DNA of 64,000 nt, taken from positions 3,720,001 to 3,784,000 of the forward strand of contig NZ_AP025032.1 of assembly GCF_019973775.1 (NCBI RefSeq), given 5' to 3'. The DNA comes from Aureimonas sp. SA4125 (lineage in GTDB: Bacteria; Pseudomonadota; Alphaproteobacteria; Rhizobiales; Rhizobiaceae). Below are positions 37,171-45,653 of this stretch, in pieces. Positions within the stretch are counted from its first letter, which is position 1, and each line of letters starts with the position of its first letter. A model generated the notes under the pieces. The model did no database searches, was not told the origin of the DNA, and worked only from the letters and a program-made list of their open reading frames with translations. The translations under genes were made by a program, and so were the position numbers.

Positions 37171-38243
37171 CCTTCGCAAGATCCTGCCTCGCCGCCGCGC
37201 TGCTGGCATTCACCACGAGCGCTGCGGCTGCCATCACGCCGGCCGATGTCGTGCGGCAGGCCGTCGACGGCTACATCCGCCCCGGCTACCAGCGGTTCGA
37301 CAAGGCCGCGGAGGGCATGGCGGAAGCACAGAAGGCGCTCTGCGCCTCGCCGTCGGAGGCAAATCTTGCCGCCGCACGCAGAAGCTTCGCCGATGTCGTG
37401 ATGACATTTTCCCAGGTCGAGTTCGTGCGCTTCGGCCCCGCGATGGCCGACAACCGTGTCGACCGCATCCTCTTCTGGCCCGATCCGCGCGGAATCGCGC
37501 TGCGCCAGGTGCAGGGGCTTCTGGCCGGCAAGGACGAAACTGCCACTGATCCTGTGGCGCTGCATGGCAAGAGCGTCGCCGTCCAGGGACTGACGGCTCT
37601 GGAGTTCGTTCTCTACGGCACGGACGCCCAATCCCTTGCCGGTGCGGAAGGCGATTATCGCTGTCGCTACGGTGCGGCGATCGCAGCCAACGTCCTCGGC
37701 ATGGCGGACGCCATCGTGAAAGGCTGGCAAGAGGGCAAGATCGGCTTTGCGGAGGACATGCTGACCCCGAAGCCGACGAACCCGGCCTATCGCAGCATCA
37801 CCGATTCGCTGCAGCAGATCACCGGCGTCTTCATTCAGGGATTCGAGTTGATGCGCGACCTCCGCCTGCGTCCGGCCTTCGGACGGTTGCCGGGGGATGC
37901 CAAGCCGAAGGCGTTGCTGTTCTGGCGCTCGGGTCTCACCGCCACGAGCCTCAGCGGCAATTTTTCCGGACTCTCGGAGCTGTTCGAGTCCTCGGATCTC
38001 GACGAGCTGTTGCCGCCGGCGGCCGCGGCATCAGCCGTTTCGGTGCGCTCGACGCTGAATGATGCGGCAGCGACCCTTGCGACCATGAAGATGCCGATCG
38101 ACAAGGCGCTGGTCGACCCGGTGGAGCGAACCGAAGTCGGCCGGCTTCTGGTGGCGACGCAGACACTGCAGCCGATCTTCGTCAACGAGATCGCCCCGGC
38201 GCTCGGCCTCAGCACCGGCTTCTCCTCGCTCGACGGCGACTGA
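37167..38243 (+). CDS. Imelysin-like periplasmic protein (COG3489)
   Basis: 358-aa exported protein, signal peptide SCLAAALLAFTTSAAAA. Overall helical repeat pattern of the imelysin superfamily, but the GxHxxE site reads GLTALEFVLYG, so the His is replaced by Thr while Glu remains. This is the second imelysin member of the cluster and is coupled to the di-haem protein by an ATGA overlap. It probably acts with it in the periplasm. Followed at once by the DUF1513 gene, 1 bp away. Confidence 0.85.
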   Translation: MTFARSCLAAALLAFTTSAAAAITPADVVRQAVDGYIRPGYQRFDKAAEGMAEAQKALCASPSEANLAAARRSFADVVMTFSQVEFVRFGPAMADNRVDRILFWPDPRGIALRQVQGLLAGKDETATDPVALHGKSVAVQGLTALEFVLYGTDAQSLAGAEGDYRCRYGAAIAANVLGMADAIVKGWQEGKIGFAEDMLTPKPTNPAYRSITDSLQQITGVFIQGFELMRDLRLRPAFGRLPGDAKPKALLFWRSGLTATSLSGNFSGLSELFESSDLDELLPPAAAASAVSVRSTLNDAAATLATMKMPIDKALVDPVERTEVGRLLVATQTLQPIFVNEIAPALGLSTGFSSLDGD

Positions 38244-38244
38244 G

Positions 38245-39333
38245 ATGATCGACCGCCGCCACTTTCTGGCCAGCGCGGGTGCCGCCTTCCTTTCGGGCCT
38301 TGCCCCCGCCGCGGCCGAGGCCTTCGACCGGACCGCCGCCGTCTTCGGCGCCGCCTGCCAGAAGGCCGACGGCAGTTTCGGCTGCGCGATCTTCTCCGAA
38401 CGCGGCGAGATCCTGTCGATGATCGATCTCCCCGACCGCGGGCACGACGTCACCTTCGACGTCGCCACCCGTCGGGCCGTGGCCTTCGCCCGGCGCCCCC
38501 GGACCTTCGCGGTCGTCTTCGATCCCCGGAGCGGCACCACGCTGCGGACCATCGCCTCCGTCGAAGGCCGCCACTTCTTCGGCCACGGCTTCTTCTCGCC
38601 GGACGGCAAGCTTCTCTACGCCACCGAAAACGAGATCGACACCGCCGCCGGCCTCATCGGCGTCTACGATGCGACGGCGGACTTCAGGCGCGTCGGCGAG
38701 TTCGCCACCCATGGCATGGACCCGCACGAGGCGCTGCTGATGCCGGACGGCGAGACCATCGTCGTCGCCAATGGCGGCATCGAGACCTATCCCGACTACG
38801 GACGCCAAAAGCTGAACATCGCGACGATGGAGCCCTCTTTGGTGTTCATCGACCGGCGTTCGGGCGACCTGATCGAGAAGCACGTCCTGACCCAAGACCT
38901 CCACCAGCTGTCGATCCGGCATCTGGCCATCGACGCCGGTCACCGCGTCTGGTTCGGTTGCCAGTACGAAGGCAATCCGAGCGACCTGCCGCCGCTGGCC
39001 GGTTTCGTCCGGCCGGGCGAAGCGCTCTCGCTAGTGACGCTCGCGCCGGAACGGCTCGCCGCTCTGTCGAACTATGTCGGCTCGGTCGCGACCAATGGCG
39101 ACGGCAGCCTCGTCGCCTTCGCCTCGCCCAAGGGCAACACCATCCTGACGCTCGACGCCGCGACCGGGAAGGCCGCCGCCAGCTACACGCTCGCCGACGG
39201 CTGCGGCCTCGCGCCCATGCCCGAGGGGCTCCTCGCCACCAGCGGCCGCGGCGACGTCATCGCCCTCCCCGGCGGCACGGATCGCCAGCCCTCGCAGAAG
39301 GTGCTGTGGGACAATCATATCCTGGCGATTTGA
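38245..39333 (+). CDS. DUF1513 protein, Tat-exported (COG3490)
   Basis: 362-aa predicted beta-propeller of the DUF1513 family. The N-terminus DRRHFLASAGAAFLSGLAP is a Tat signal ending at AAAEA, implying folding (perhaps with a cofactor) before export. The body has propeller-like repeats (GRHFFGHGFFSPDGKLLYATE, ATHGMDPHEALLMPDGET) including H-x-F and MDPHE segments. Last gene of the iron-associated four-gene cluster. The molecular role is unknown; fixed linkage to the imelysin/di-haem genes is the main functional clue. Confidence 0.88.
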   Translation: MIDRRHFLASAGAAFLSGLAPAAAEAFDRTAAVFGAACQKADGSFGCAIFSERGEILSMIDLPDRGHDVTFDVATRRAVAFARRPRTFAVVFDPRSGTTLRTIASVEGRHFFGHGFFSPDGKLLYATENEIDTAAGLIGVYDATADFRRVGEFATHGMDPHEALLMPDGETIVVANGGIETYPDYGRQKLNIATMEPSLVFIDRRSGDLIEKHVLTQDLHQLSIRHLAIDAGHRVWFGCQYEGNPSDLPPLAGFVRPGEALSLVTLAPERLAALSNYVGSVATNGDGSLVAFASPKGNTILTLDAATGKAAASYTLADGCGLAPMPEGLLATSGRGDVIALPGGTDRQPSQKVLWDNHILAI

Positions 39334-39399
39334 GGCAGGAGCCAAACGGTGTCGACGAGTTCCAGACGAAAGGAACCGCCGATGTGCTGAATACCGCCG

Positions 39400-39696
39400 T
39401 CAGGAAACGGACACCGCCTCAGCGCGCAGTTGCAGACCCAGTGAGCGCACCACTCCGAGCAGGGTCGACAATTTGGGGTCGCCTTCGGCACTCAGCGCCT
39501 TGTAAAGCGCCTCCCGCGTAATGCCGGCCTCTCTGGCCACCTGCGTCATGCCCCGCGCCCGGGCGATGACACCCAGCGCTGCAGCAATGTACGCGGTCTC
39601 CCCGGATTGGAAAGCATCCTCCAGCAGTGAAACCTGCGCCGACGAGTCTCCGAGATAGTTTGAGGCGTCGAAGGGAAGAGTGTCGATGGGCATCAT
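39400..39696 (-). CDS. HTH antitoxin (COG3636, HigA-like addiction module)
   Basis: 98-aa antitoxin candidate. Residues about 35-80 form a helix-turn-helix (ALGVIARARGMTQVAREAGI, TREALYKALS) in the COG3636 family, which pairs with Gp49/RelE-type toxins. ATG 39696 (with a second ATG next to it) immediately follows the toxin stop, so the order is toxin then antitoxin, as in higBA. It probably represses its own promoter; I see no clear operator upstream of the toxin gene. Confidence 0.85.
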   Translation of the reverse strand: MMPIDTLPFDASNYLGDSSAQVSLLEDAFQSGETAYIAAALGVIARARGMTQVAREAGITREALYKALSAEGDPKLSTLLGVVRSLGLQLRAEAVSVS

Positions 39697-39990
39697 TCAA
39701 ATCTCCAGTTCGTCCGCCAAAGCCCGGGCCGTTCGGATATCCTGGGCCTGCGTGCTCTTGTCGCCGCCGCAGAGCAGGACGACGAGGATAGGTCCGCGTC
39801 TGGCGAAGTAGACGCGATATCCCGGTCCATGGTCGATGCGCAGTTCTCCAATGCCATCGAAGAATTTTGCATCACCGAAAAGACCGACCTGCAATCGGAC
39901 GAGTCGCTGAGCGATGCGCTCCTGGGCTCGCCTGTCCCGCAATGCCTCAAGCCAGTCGCGGAAAACGCGGGTTTGGCGAATTTCAAGCAT
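39697..39990 (-). CDS. RelE/HigB-type toxin (Gp49-like, PF05973)
   Basis: 97-aa predicted mRNA interferase-like toxin of the phage-derived Gp49 / putative addiction-module killer family. Typical landmarks are TRVFRDWLEALRDRRAQERI at the start, the GDAKFFDGIGELRIDHGPGYRVYFAR core with its conserved Arg and Tyr, and VVLLCGGDKSTQAQDIRTA at the end. ATG 39990 is supported by the family start; a frame shifted by one base over the same span is a shadow. Overlaps nothing, and is directly joined to the antitoxin. Confidence 0.87.
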   Translation of the reverse strand: MLEIRQTRVFRDWLEALRDRRAQERIAQRLVRLQVGLFGDAKFFDGIGELRIDHGPGYRVYFARRGPILVVLLCGGDKSTQAQDIRTARALADELEI

Positions 39991-40213
39991 ATGTAATATT
40001 TAGATTACGGCTTACCGACCGTCAATCCGCGGCTGTGACGCGACGAAGGAGCCAAGCTTTGCCCCTCATTGGGTGCGCGCGTCTTCAGAGGATCTCGCAA
40101 AGGCGATCTCATGGGAATTGACAGGTGCCGGCTTCGCTGGAAAGCGGGACGGCGGTTCGAAGAAAAGCCATCCCGCCTTATCCGCGATACGTCGCCTCCG
40201 CCCCTTCGACTTT

Positions 40214-40795
40214 TCACACAGCCGGAAACTGCGCCGCCTCGGTCAAAAGGCCCCAGACATAGTCGGCAAAGGAGCGAACGCAGAAGAGCTCGAACTCGCT
40301 CTCGCCGCGCCGCCAGATCACCATGTCGGCCTTGGCGAACACGCTGCGGCTGACGGCGCCGACGGGAAAGCTCTGGAGGCGCAGGTCCTGCGGACAGCTC
40401 GACGACAGCACGGCCTCGGCGGCCGGGCCCTCGATACGGATGCCGACATAGCGGTCGGTGACGTCGACGGCCGAATGGAGCACTGTTCCCGAGCCCTCGA
40501 TGGCCGCGATCATCTGCGACGCCGGCGTCCCGCCGACCAGCAGCCAGTCTTCCGGGCCGAGCCAGAGCGCCGACACGCCCTCGGCGACGACACTCGTCTT
40601 CGGTTTTCCGGGCAGACTGAGGCCCAGCGCCCCGCCCACGGCCGAAACCGCATCGGGATGCGCCCGAAGGCTCACATGCGCGCGGGCCGCGAGGGGCACC
40701 AGCGAGACGCCGGGGCCGGCGGCGTAATGGCCGGCGAGCGCCTCGAGCGTCCGCGGCATGGTGCCGGCCGAGGCCGTCGTGATCGGATCAGCCAT
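40214..40795 (-). CDS. soxG: Sarcosine oxidase, gamma subunit
   Basis: Gamma subunit of 193 aa of heterotetrameric sarcosine oxidase. SLRAHPDAVSAVGGALGLSLP, LWLGPEDWLLVGG and DVTDRYVGIRIEGPAAEAVLSSSCPQDL are typical; the chain resembles a truncated aminomethyltransferase fold. Last gene of the leftward soxBDAG operon, overlapping soxA by 8 bp. In the complex it helps pass the one-carbon unit from sarcosine to tetrahydrofolate. No folate gene follows in the operon. Confidence 0.9.
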   Translation of the reverse strand: MADPITTASAGTMPRTLEALAGHYAAGPGVSLVPLAARAHVSLRAHPDAVSAVGGALGLSLPGKPKTSVVAEGVSALWLGPEDWLLVGGTPASQMIAAIEGSGTVLHSAVDVTDRYVGIRIEGPAAEAVLSSSCPQDLRLQSFPVGAVSRSVFAKADMVIWRRGESEFELFCVRSFADYVWGLLTEAAQFPAV

Positions 40796-43787
40796 TGAGC
40801 CGCTCCCCTTCCGGATCGAAGAATATCGGCTTGGTGACCTCGACGGCGATGGTCTCGTCCGGCATCGGCACGTGCAGCGTCTGGCCCGTCAGGGCAGCGC
40901 CGTCGCGCACCAGTGCCAGCGCGATCGAGCGGCCGAGCGTTTCCGACCAGTAGCTCGACGTGACGTGCCCGATCATCGTCATCGGGACGGGCTGGTTCGG
41001 ATCAGCGACGATCTGCGCACCCTCTTCCAGCACGGTCAGCGGGTTGCGGGTCAGGAGCCCGACCAGTTGCTTGCGACCGGGGGCCATGAGGTCCGGCCGC
41101 GTCATGCCGCGCTTGCCGACGAAATCGGCCTTCTTCTTCGACACAGCCCAGCCGAGCGCGGCGTCGGCGGCGGTGACGGTGCCGTCCGTCTCCTGGCCGA
41201 CGATGATATAGCCCTTCTCGGCCCTGAGCACGTGCATCGCCTCGGTGCCGTAGGGCGCAAGGCCATGAGGACGGCCGATCTCGCGCAGAGCGTCCCAGAC
41301 GGCACGGCCGCGGTTCGACGGCACGTTGATCTCGAAACCCGTCTCACCGGTAAAGGAGACGCGGAAGAAGCGCGTGGGAACACCCATGAACGTGCCCTCG
41401 GCCACCGACATGTGCTTGAAGACGTCCGGCGAGATGTCGATCCCGCCGACGAGCGGCGTCACGATCTCGCGCGCTTTCGGGCCCTGGATGGCGATGGTCG
41501 CCCACTGCTCGGTCACCGAGGTCAGCCAGACGTTGAGGTGCGGGAACTCGGTCTGGAGATAGTCCTCCATGTGGTTCAAGACGCGCGGCGCGCCGCCGGT
41601 CGTCGTCGTGATGTGGTAGCGGCTCTCACCGATGCGGGCGACGATGCCGTCGTCCATGACGTAGCCGGCCTCGCTCAGCATGATCGCATAGCGGCACTTG
41701 CCGACGGCGAGACTGGCGATCGGCGTCGCGTAGATCAGGTCGAGGAATTCGGCCGCATCCGGGCCGCAGACCTCTATCTTGCCGAGCGTCGAGGCGTCGA
41801 ACATACCGGCGGCGTCACGCACCGCGCGGCACTCGCGCTTGACCGCATCGTGCATCGAGGCGCCTTGCGGAAAATACCAGGCGCGCTTCCAGTTGCCGAC
41901 ATCCTCATACGCGGCGCCCTCGGCCTCGGCGCTGTCGTGGATCGGCGTCTTGCGGACGGGATCGAAGAGCTCGCCGCGCGAGGTGCCGGCGATGGTGCCG
42001 AAGGTCACGGGCGTGAACGGCGCGCGGAACGTCGTCAGGCCGACCTGCGGCATGGTCCGCCCGAGCGCCTCGCCGGCGACGCCGATGCCGTTGATGTTCG
42101 ACGTCTTGCCCTGATCCGTGGCCATGCCGTTGGTGGTGAAGCGCTTGATGTGCTCGACCGAGCGAAAGCCCTCACGGGCGGCGAGGCGGATGTCCTTGGC
42201 GGTGACGTCGTTCTGGAAGTCCACGAAAGCCTTCACGAAACGACCCGGACCCGCCGAGGGCGCTGCCCCGGCCATGCCGCCAGCAGTGCCAGCAGCACCG
42301 CTGATACGCACTGCGCCGGACACGACCATCCCGCCGGAATCATTGTCGGCGCCGGACGCCGCCGACAGGCCTGCCGCGCGGCCCGTGGAGACGGCCGAGG
42401 CCAGATCGAAGTCGCCGGCGCAGGCGCCGACCGAGACGCAGTCCTGCGCCGATTCGCCGGGAATATAGGCCTGCAGTTCCGGCGCGAAGGCGAGCTTGCC
42501 GCGCGACTGGGAGAAGAGGTGCACCGAGGGCGTGAAACCGCCGGACATCAGCAGCGCATCGCAGTCGAAGCCGCGGCGATCGAGGCCCGACTTGGTCTCG
42601 ACGACGGTGATGCCGCGGATGCGCTTGACGCCGCGCACCTTGGCGACGTCGTAGCCGGCCAGGACCTCGATGCCGAGTTCGCGTGCCTCGCGCGTCAGGT
42701 CGCCGTTTGGATCCTCGCGCAGGTCGACGATCGCCGGTACTTCGACGCCCGCCCGCTTCAGGTCGAAGGCGGCGGCGTAGGCGCTGTCGTGGCAGGTGAA
42801 GACGGCGACACGCTTGCCGACCTTGACGCCGTAATGGTTCAGATAGGTCCGGCCGGCGCTGGCGAGCATGATGCCCGGCCGATCGTTGTCCGGAAACACC
42901 AGCGGCCGCTCGATGGCGCCGATGGCGAGCACGACCTTCTTCGCCCTCACCTGCCAAAGCCGTTCGCGCGGCGCGGCGGGGTCGGGGGCGGCGAGATGGT
43001 CTGCGCGTTCTTCGACGAGGCCGATGAAGTTCTGGACGTAGTATCCGAAGGCCGTCGTCCGCGGCATCACGCGGACGTTCGCCATGCCCTTCAAACGGGC
43101 CACCGCGTCGGCGACGAAGTCGGCAGCCGTGACGCCGTCGATCGTCACTTGGCTCTCGGCCTTCAGCCAGCCGCCGAAGGCGTCGCCCTCGTCGCAGAGG
43201 ATGACGCTCGCCCCGCTCTCGCCCGCGGCGAGCGCGGCCGAGAGGCCGGCCGGTCCGCCGCCGACGACGACGACGTCGACATGCTCGAAGCGGTTGGCAT
43301 AGCGGTCCGGATCGGGCTTGCCGGGCACCTTGCCAAGGCCCGCAGCCGAGCGGATGTTCGGCTCATAGACCCTGTGCCAGAAGGATTTCGGCCACATGAA
43401 GGTCTTGTAGTAGAAGCCTGCGGAAAGGAACCGCGCGAACAGGCCGTTGACCGCGCCGACGTCGAAGTCGAGCGTCGGAAAGCGGTTCTGGCTCTCCGCC
43501 GTCAACCCCTGGTAGAGCGGCTGCATGGTGGCGCGGATGTTCGGCTGACGCCGGGCCGCGTCACGCGAAATGTCGACGAGCGCGTTCGGCTCCTCCGAGC
43601 CGTGGCCGAGAATGCCGCGTGGGCGGTGATACTTGAACGAGCGGCCGGTGAGGTGGACGCCGTTGGCGAGAAGCGCCGAGGCGAGCGTGTCGCCCTCGAG
43701 GCCCTCGTAGCGGCGACCGTCGAAGCTGAAGCCGAGGCGACGGGCGCCCTTGAGGCGGCCCTGTCCGGGAAGGCGATGGGACGTCAC
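40788..43787 (-). CDS. soxA: Sarcosine oxidase, alpha subunit
   Basis: Large subunit of 999 aa. The N-terminal part resembles a 2Fe-2S-like/NAD-binding dehydrogenase: GRSFKYHRPRGILGHGSEEPN, then the nucleotide-binding VDVVVVGGGPAGLSAALAAG, and VVLAIGAIERPLVFPDNDRPG. The C-terminal roughly 380 residues are a T-protein-like aminomethyltransferase domain that binds tetrahydrofolate (FDASTLGKIEVCGPDAAEFL, VSFTGETGFEINVP). A Gly/Ala-rich linker (GAAGTAGGMAGAAPSAGPG) joins the halves and is longer than I expect. It oxidises N-methylglycine to glycine with the beta subunit. Overlaps soxD by 4 bp. Confidence 0.95.
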   Translation of the reverse strand: MTSHRLPGQGRLKGARRLGFSFDGRRYEGLEGDTLASALLANGVHLTGRSFKYHRPRGILGHGSEEPNALVDISRDAARRQPNIRATMQPLYQGLTAESQNRFPTLDFDVGAVNGLFARFLSAGFYYKTFMWPKSFWHRVYEPNIRSAAGLGKVPGKPDPDRYANRFEHVDVVVVGGGPAGLSAALAAGESGASVILCDEGDAFGGWLKAESQVTIDGVTAADFVADAVARLKGMANVRVMPRTTAFGYYVQNFIGLVEERADHLAAPDPAAPRERLWQVRAKKVVLAIGAIERPLVFPDNDRPGIMLASAGRTYLNHYGVKVGKRVAVFTCHDSAYAAAFDLKRAGVEVPAIVDLREDPNGDLTREARELGIEVLAGYDVAKVRGVKRIRGITVVETKSGLDRRGFDCDALLMSGGFTPSVHLFSQSRGKLAFAPELQAYIPGESAQDCVSVGACAGDFDLASAVSTGRAAGLSAASGADNDSGGMVVSGAVRISGAAGTAGGMAGAAPSAGPGRFVKAFVDFQNDVTAKDIRLAAREGFRSVEHIKRFTTNGMATDQGKTSNINGIGVAGEALGRTMPQVGLTTFRAPFTPVTFGTIAGTSRGELFDPVRKTPIHDSAEAEGAAYEDVGNWKRAWYFPQGASMHDAVKRECRAVRDAAGMFDASTLGKIEVCGPDAAEFLDLIYATPIASLAVGKCRYAIMLSEAGYVMDDGIVARIGESRYHITTTTGGAPRVLNHMEDYLQTEFPHLNVWLTSVTEQWATIAIQGPKAREIVTPLVGGIDISPDVFKHMSVAEGTFMGVPTRFFRVSFTGETGFEINVPSNRGRAVWDALREIGRPHGLAPYGTEAMHVLRAEKGYIIVGQETDGTVTAADAALGWAVSKKKADFVGKRGMTRPDLMAPGRKQLVGLLTRNPLTVLEEGAQIVADPNQPVPMTMIGHVTSSYWSETLGRSIALALVRDGAALTGQTLHVPMPDETIAVEVTKPIFFDPEGERLNG

Positions 43788-44167
43788 TGCTGGGCCTCCG
43801 TGCGGGCGACTTGCGTGTGCGCGGCATCCCCCATGTGGTCGGGGTCGACATGGGCGTCGCGCGATGCGGCTGCGAGTTGCCCGTTGTCGTCGATATCCGG
43901 CTTCGGCTCACCGGCCTTGTAGGTGATCACGAACTTGTCCGTGACGGCATGGCGCGCCGCATTGAAGAAGCGGCCGCAGCCATGGATGTGGCGCCAGCGC
44001 TCGAAGATCACGCCGCGGCCGTTGGAGCGGAAGTAAAGAAGTTCGGCCGTCGCCTGGTCGGTGAGACCCGCGGCGCCGTCGGGACGCTTCAGGTGGGCTT
44101 CGCCGGCGTGGCGAAATTCGGTCTCTGGCCGTTCCTCGGCGCAGTAGGGGCAGTGGATGAGCAGCAT
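43784..44167 (-). CDS. soxD: Sarcosine oxidase, delta subunit
   Basis: Small Zn-binding subunit of 127 aa. The N-terminus MLLIHCPYCAEERPETEF has the CPYC half of the zinc site; His and Cys of RWRHIHGCGRFFNAARH complete it, followed by the conserved D-x-F-x-x-(T)Y-K region (VTDKFVITYKAGEPKP). Starting at ATG 44167 gives the usual 90-130 aa size; a longer open frame upstream is a shadow of soxB. It lies 11 bp after the soxB stop. The C-terminal 35 residues are polar and poorly conserved. Confidence 0.93.
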   Translation of the reverse strand: MLLIHCPYCAEERPETEFRHAGEAHLKRPDGAAGLTDQATAELLYFRSNGRGVIFERWRHIHGCGRFFNAARHAVTDKFVITYKAGEPKPDIDDNGQLAAASRDAHVDPDHMGDAAHTQVARTEAQQ

Positions 44168-44178
44168 GTCGGCCCCCT

Positions 44179-45432
44179 CTAGTGCGCGACGGCGGCGGCG
44201 GCCGCCTCGTCGATGAACCGGCCGGTGACGAAACGGTCGAGGTTGAAGGCCGCATTGATCTTGTGCGGCTCGTCGCGGGCGATGGTGTGGGCGAAGACAT
44301 GGCCCGAGCCCGGCGTCGCCTTGAACCCGCCGGTGCCCCAGCCGCAGTTGACGTAGAGACCCTTGACCGGGGTCTTCGACAGGATCGGCGAGCGGTCCGG
44401 CGTGACGTCGACGATGCCGCCCCAGGTGCGCAGCATCTTCAGCCGCCGGAAGATCGGGAACATGTCGGTGATGGCGTCGAGCGTGTGGTTGAGGATGTGC
44501 AGGCTGCCGGCCTGGGAATAGGACGGGTACTGGTCGGTGCCGGCGCCGATCACGAGTTCGCCCTTGTCGGACTGCGAGACGTAGGCGTGGACGGTGTTCG
44601 ACATCACGACGCAAGGCATGCAGGGCTTGATCGGCTCGGACACCAGCGCCTGAAGCGGAAAGCTCTCGAGCGGCATGCGCACGCCCGCCATCTCCATGAC
44701 CGTCGAGGTCGAACCGGCGGCGACGACGCCGACCTTCTTCGATCCGATGAAGCCCCGCGCGGTCTCGACGCCCTTGACCGAGCCGTCGGCGCCGCGACGG
44801 ATGCCGGTGACGGCGCAGTTCTGGATGATATGGACGCCGAGCGCCGAGGCAGCGCGCGCATAGCCCCAGGCGACCGCGTCATGCCGCGCCGTGCCGCCGC
44901 GCCGCTGCAGCGCGCCGCCGACGATCGGGTAGCGTGCGTCGGACGAAATGTTCAGCGGCGGGCAGAAAGCCTTCGCCTCTTCGGCGTCAAGCCACTCGTT
45001 GTCGACGCCGTTCAGCCGGTTGGAATGAATGTGGCGTTTGGCGACCTGCACGTCGTGGACGTTGTGGGCGAGCATCAGGACGCCGCGCGGCGAGAACATG
45101 ACGTTGTAGTTCAGCTCCTGGCTGAGTCCCTCCCAGAGGTTCAGCGCGTGGTTATAGAGCGCCGCCGACTCGTCGTAGAGATAGTTGGAGCGGATGATCG
45201 TGGTGTTGCGGCCGGTATTGCCACCGCCGAGCCAGCCCTTCTCGATGACGGCGACATCGGTGATCCCGTGCACTTTGGCAAGGTAGTAGGCCGTGGCGAG
45301 ACCGTGCCCGCCGGCGCCGACGATGATCACGTCATAGTGCTTTCGCGGCTCGGGCGAAGCCCATTGCTCGCCCCAGCCCGTATGGTTCCGCAAGGCCTCC
45401 CGGGCCAGCGCAAAGGCTGAGAAACGACGCAT
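44179..45432 (-). CDS. soxB: Sarcosine oxidase, beta subunit
   Basis: Catalytic flavin subunit of 417 aa that oxidises sarcosine. After MRRFSAFALAREALRNHTGW comes the FAD-binding loop VIIVGAGGHGLATAYYLAKV; the C-terminal half has VNCGWGTGGFKATPGSGHVFA, part of the flavin/substrate site. ATG 45432 follows AAGGG at good spacing and matches the family N-terminus, so the longer frame from 45498 is rejected. First gene of the operon soxB-soxD-soxA-soxG; the 220 bp upstream hold its promoter. Cytoplasmic. Confidence 0.95.
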   Translation of the reverse strand: MRRFSAFALAREALRNHTGWGEQWASPEPRKHYDVIIVGAGGHGLATAYYLAKVHGITDVAVIEKGWLGGGNTGRNTTIIRSNYLYDESAALYNHALNLWEGLSQELNYNVMFSPRGVLMLAHNVHDVQVAKRHIHSNRLNGVDNEWLDAEEAKAFCPPLNISSDARYPIVGGALQRRGGTARHDAVAWGYARAASALGVHIIQNCAVTGIRRGADGSVKGVETARGFIGSKKVGVVAAGSTSTVMEMAGVRMPLESFPLQALVSEPIKPCMPCVVMSNTVHAYVSQSDKGELVIGAGTDQYPSYSQAGSLHILNHTLDAITDMFPIFRRLKMLRTWGGIVDVTPDRSPILSKTPVKGLYVNCGWGTGGFKATPGSGHVFAHTIARDEPHKINAAFNLDRFVTGRFIDEAAAAAVAH

Positions 45433-45594
45433 TCGGGCATCCCTTAGATCTGGTGTCGACGCGGCGACGTCCCGCAGTCTCCGGGGTGTATCGCACATGC
45501 CGGGGCACGCTAGCCCTTTCAGCCTCAGATCATGCTCATTTTGCGACGGGTCGTGACGCTTTGTCCCGATGTCTCCGGCAAAGCACGCGGCCTT

Positions 45595-45628
45595 AAAAAA
45601 ATGGCGGGGCGCCGAAGCACCCCGCCAT
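45595..45628 (-). terminator. Rho-independent terminator
   Basis: Nine-bp stem ATGGCGGGG / CCCCGCCAT with a 10-nt loop, followed on the minus strand by a run of T (about seven with the adjacent A-run at 45594-45600). Terminates the leftward membrane-protein gene at 45654-46583, isolating soxB from it. Confidence 0.85.
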
Positions 45629-45653
45629 CGTCAGTCGTTCGAAGGGTTCACAA

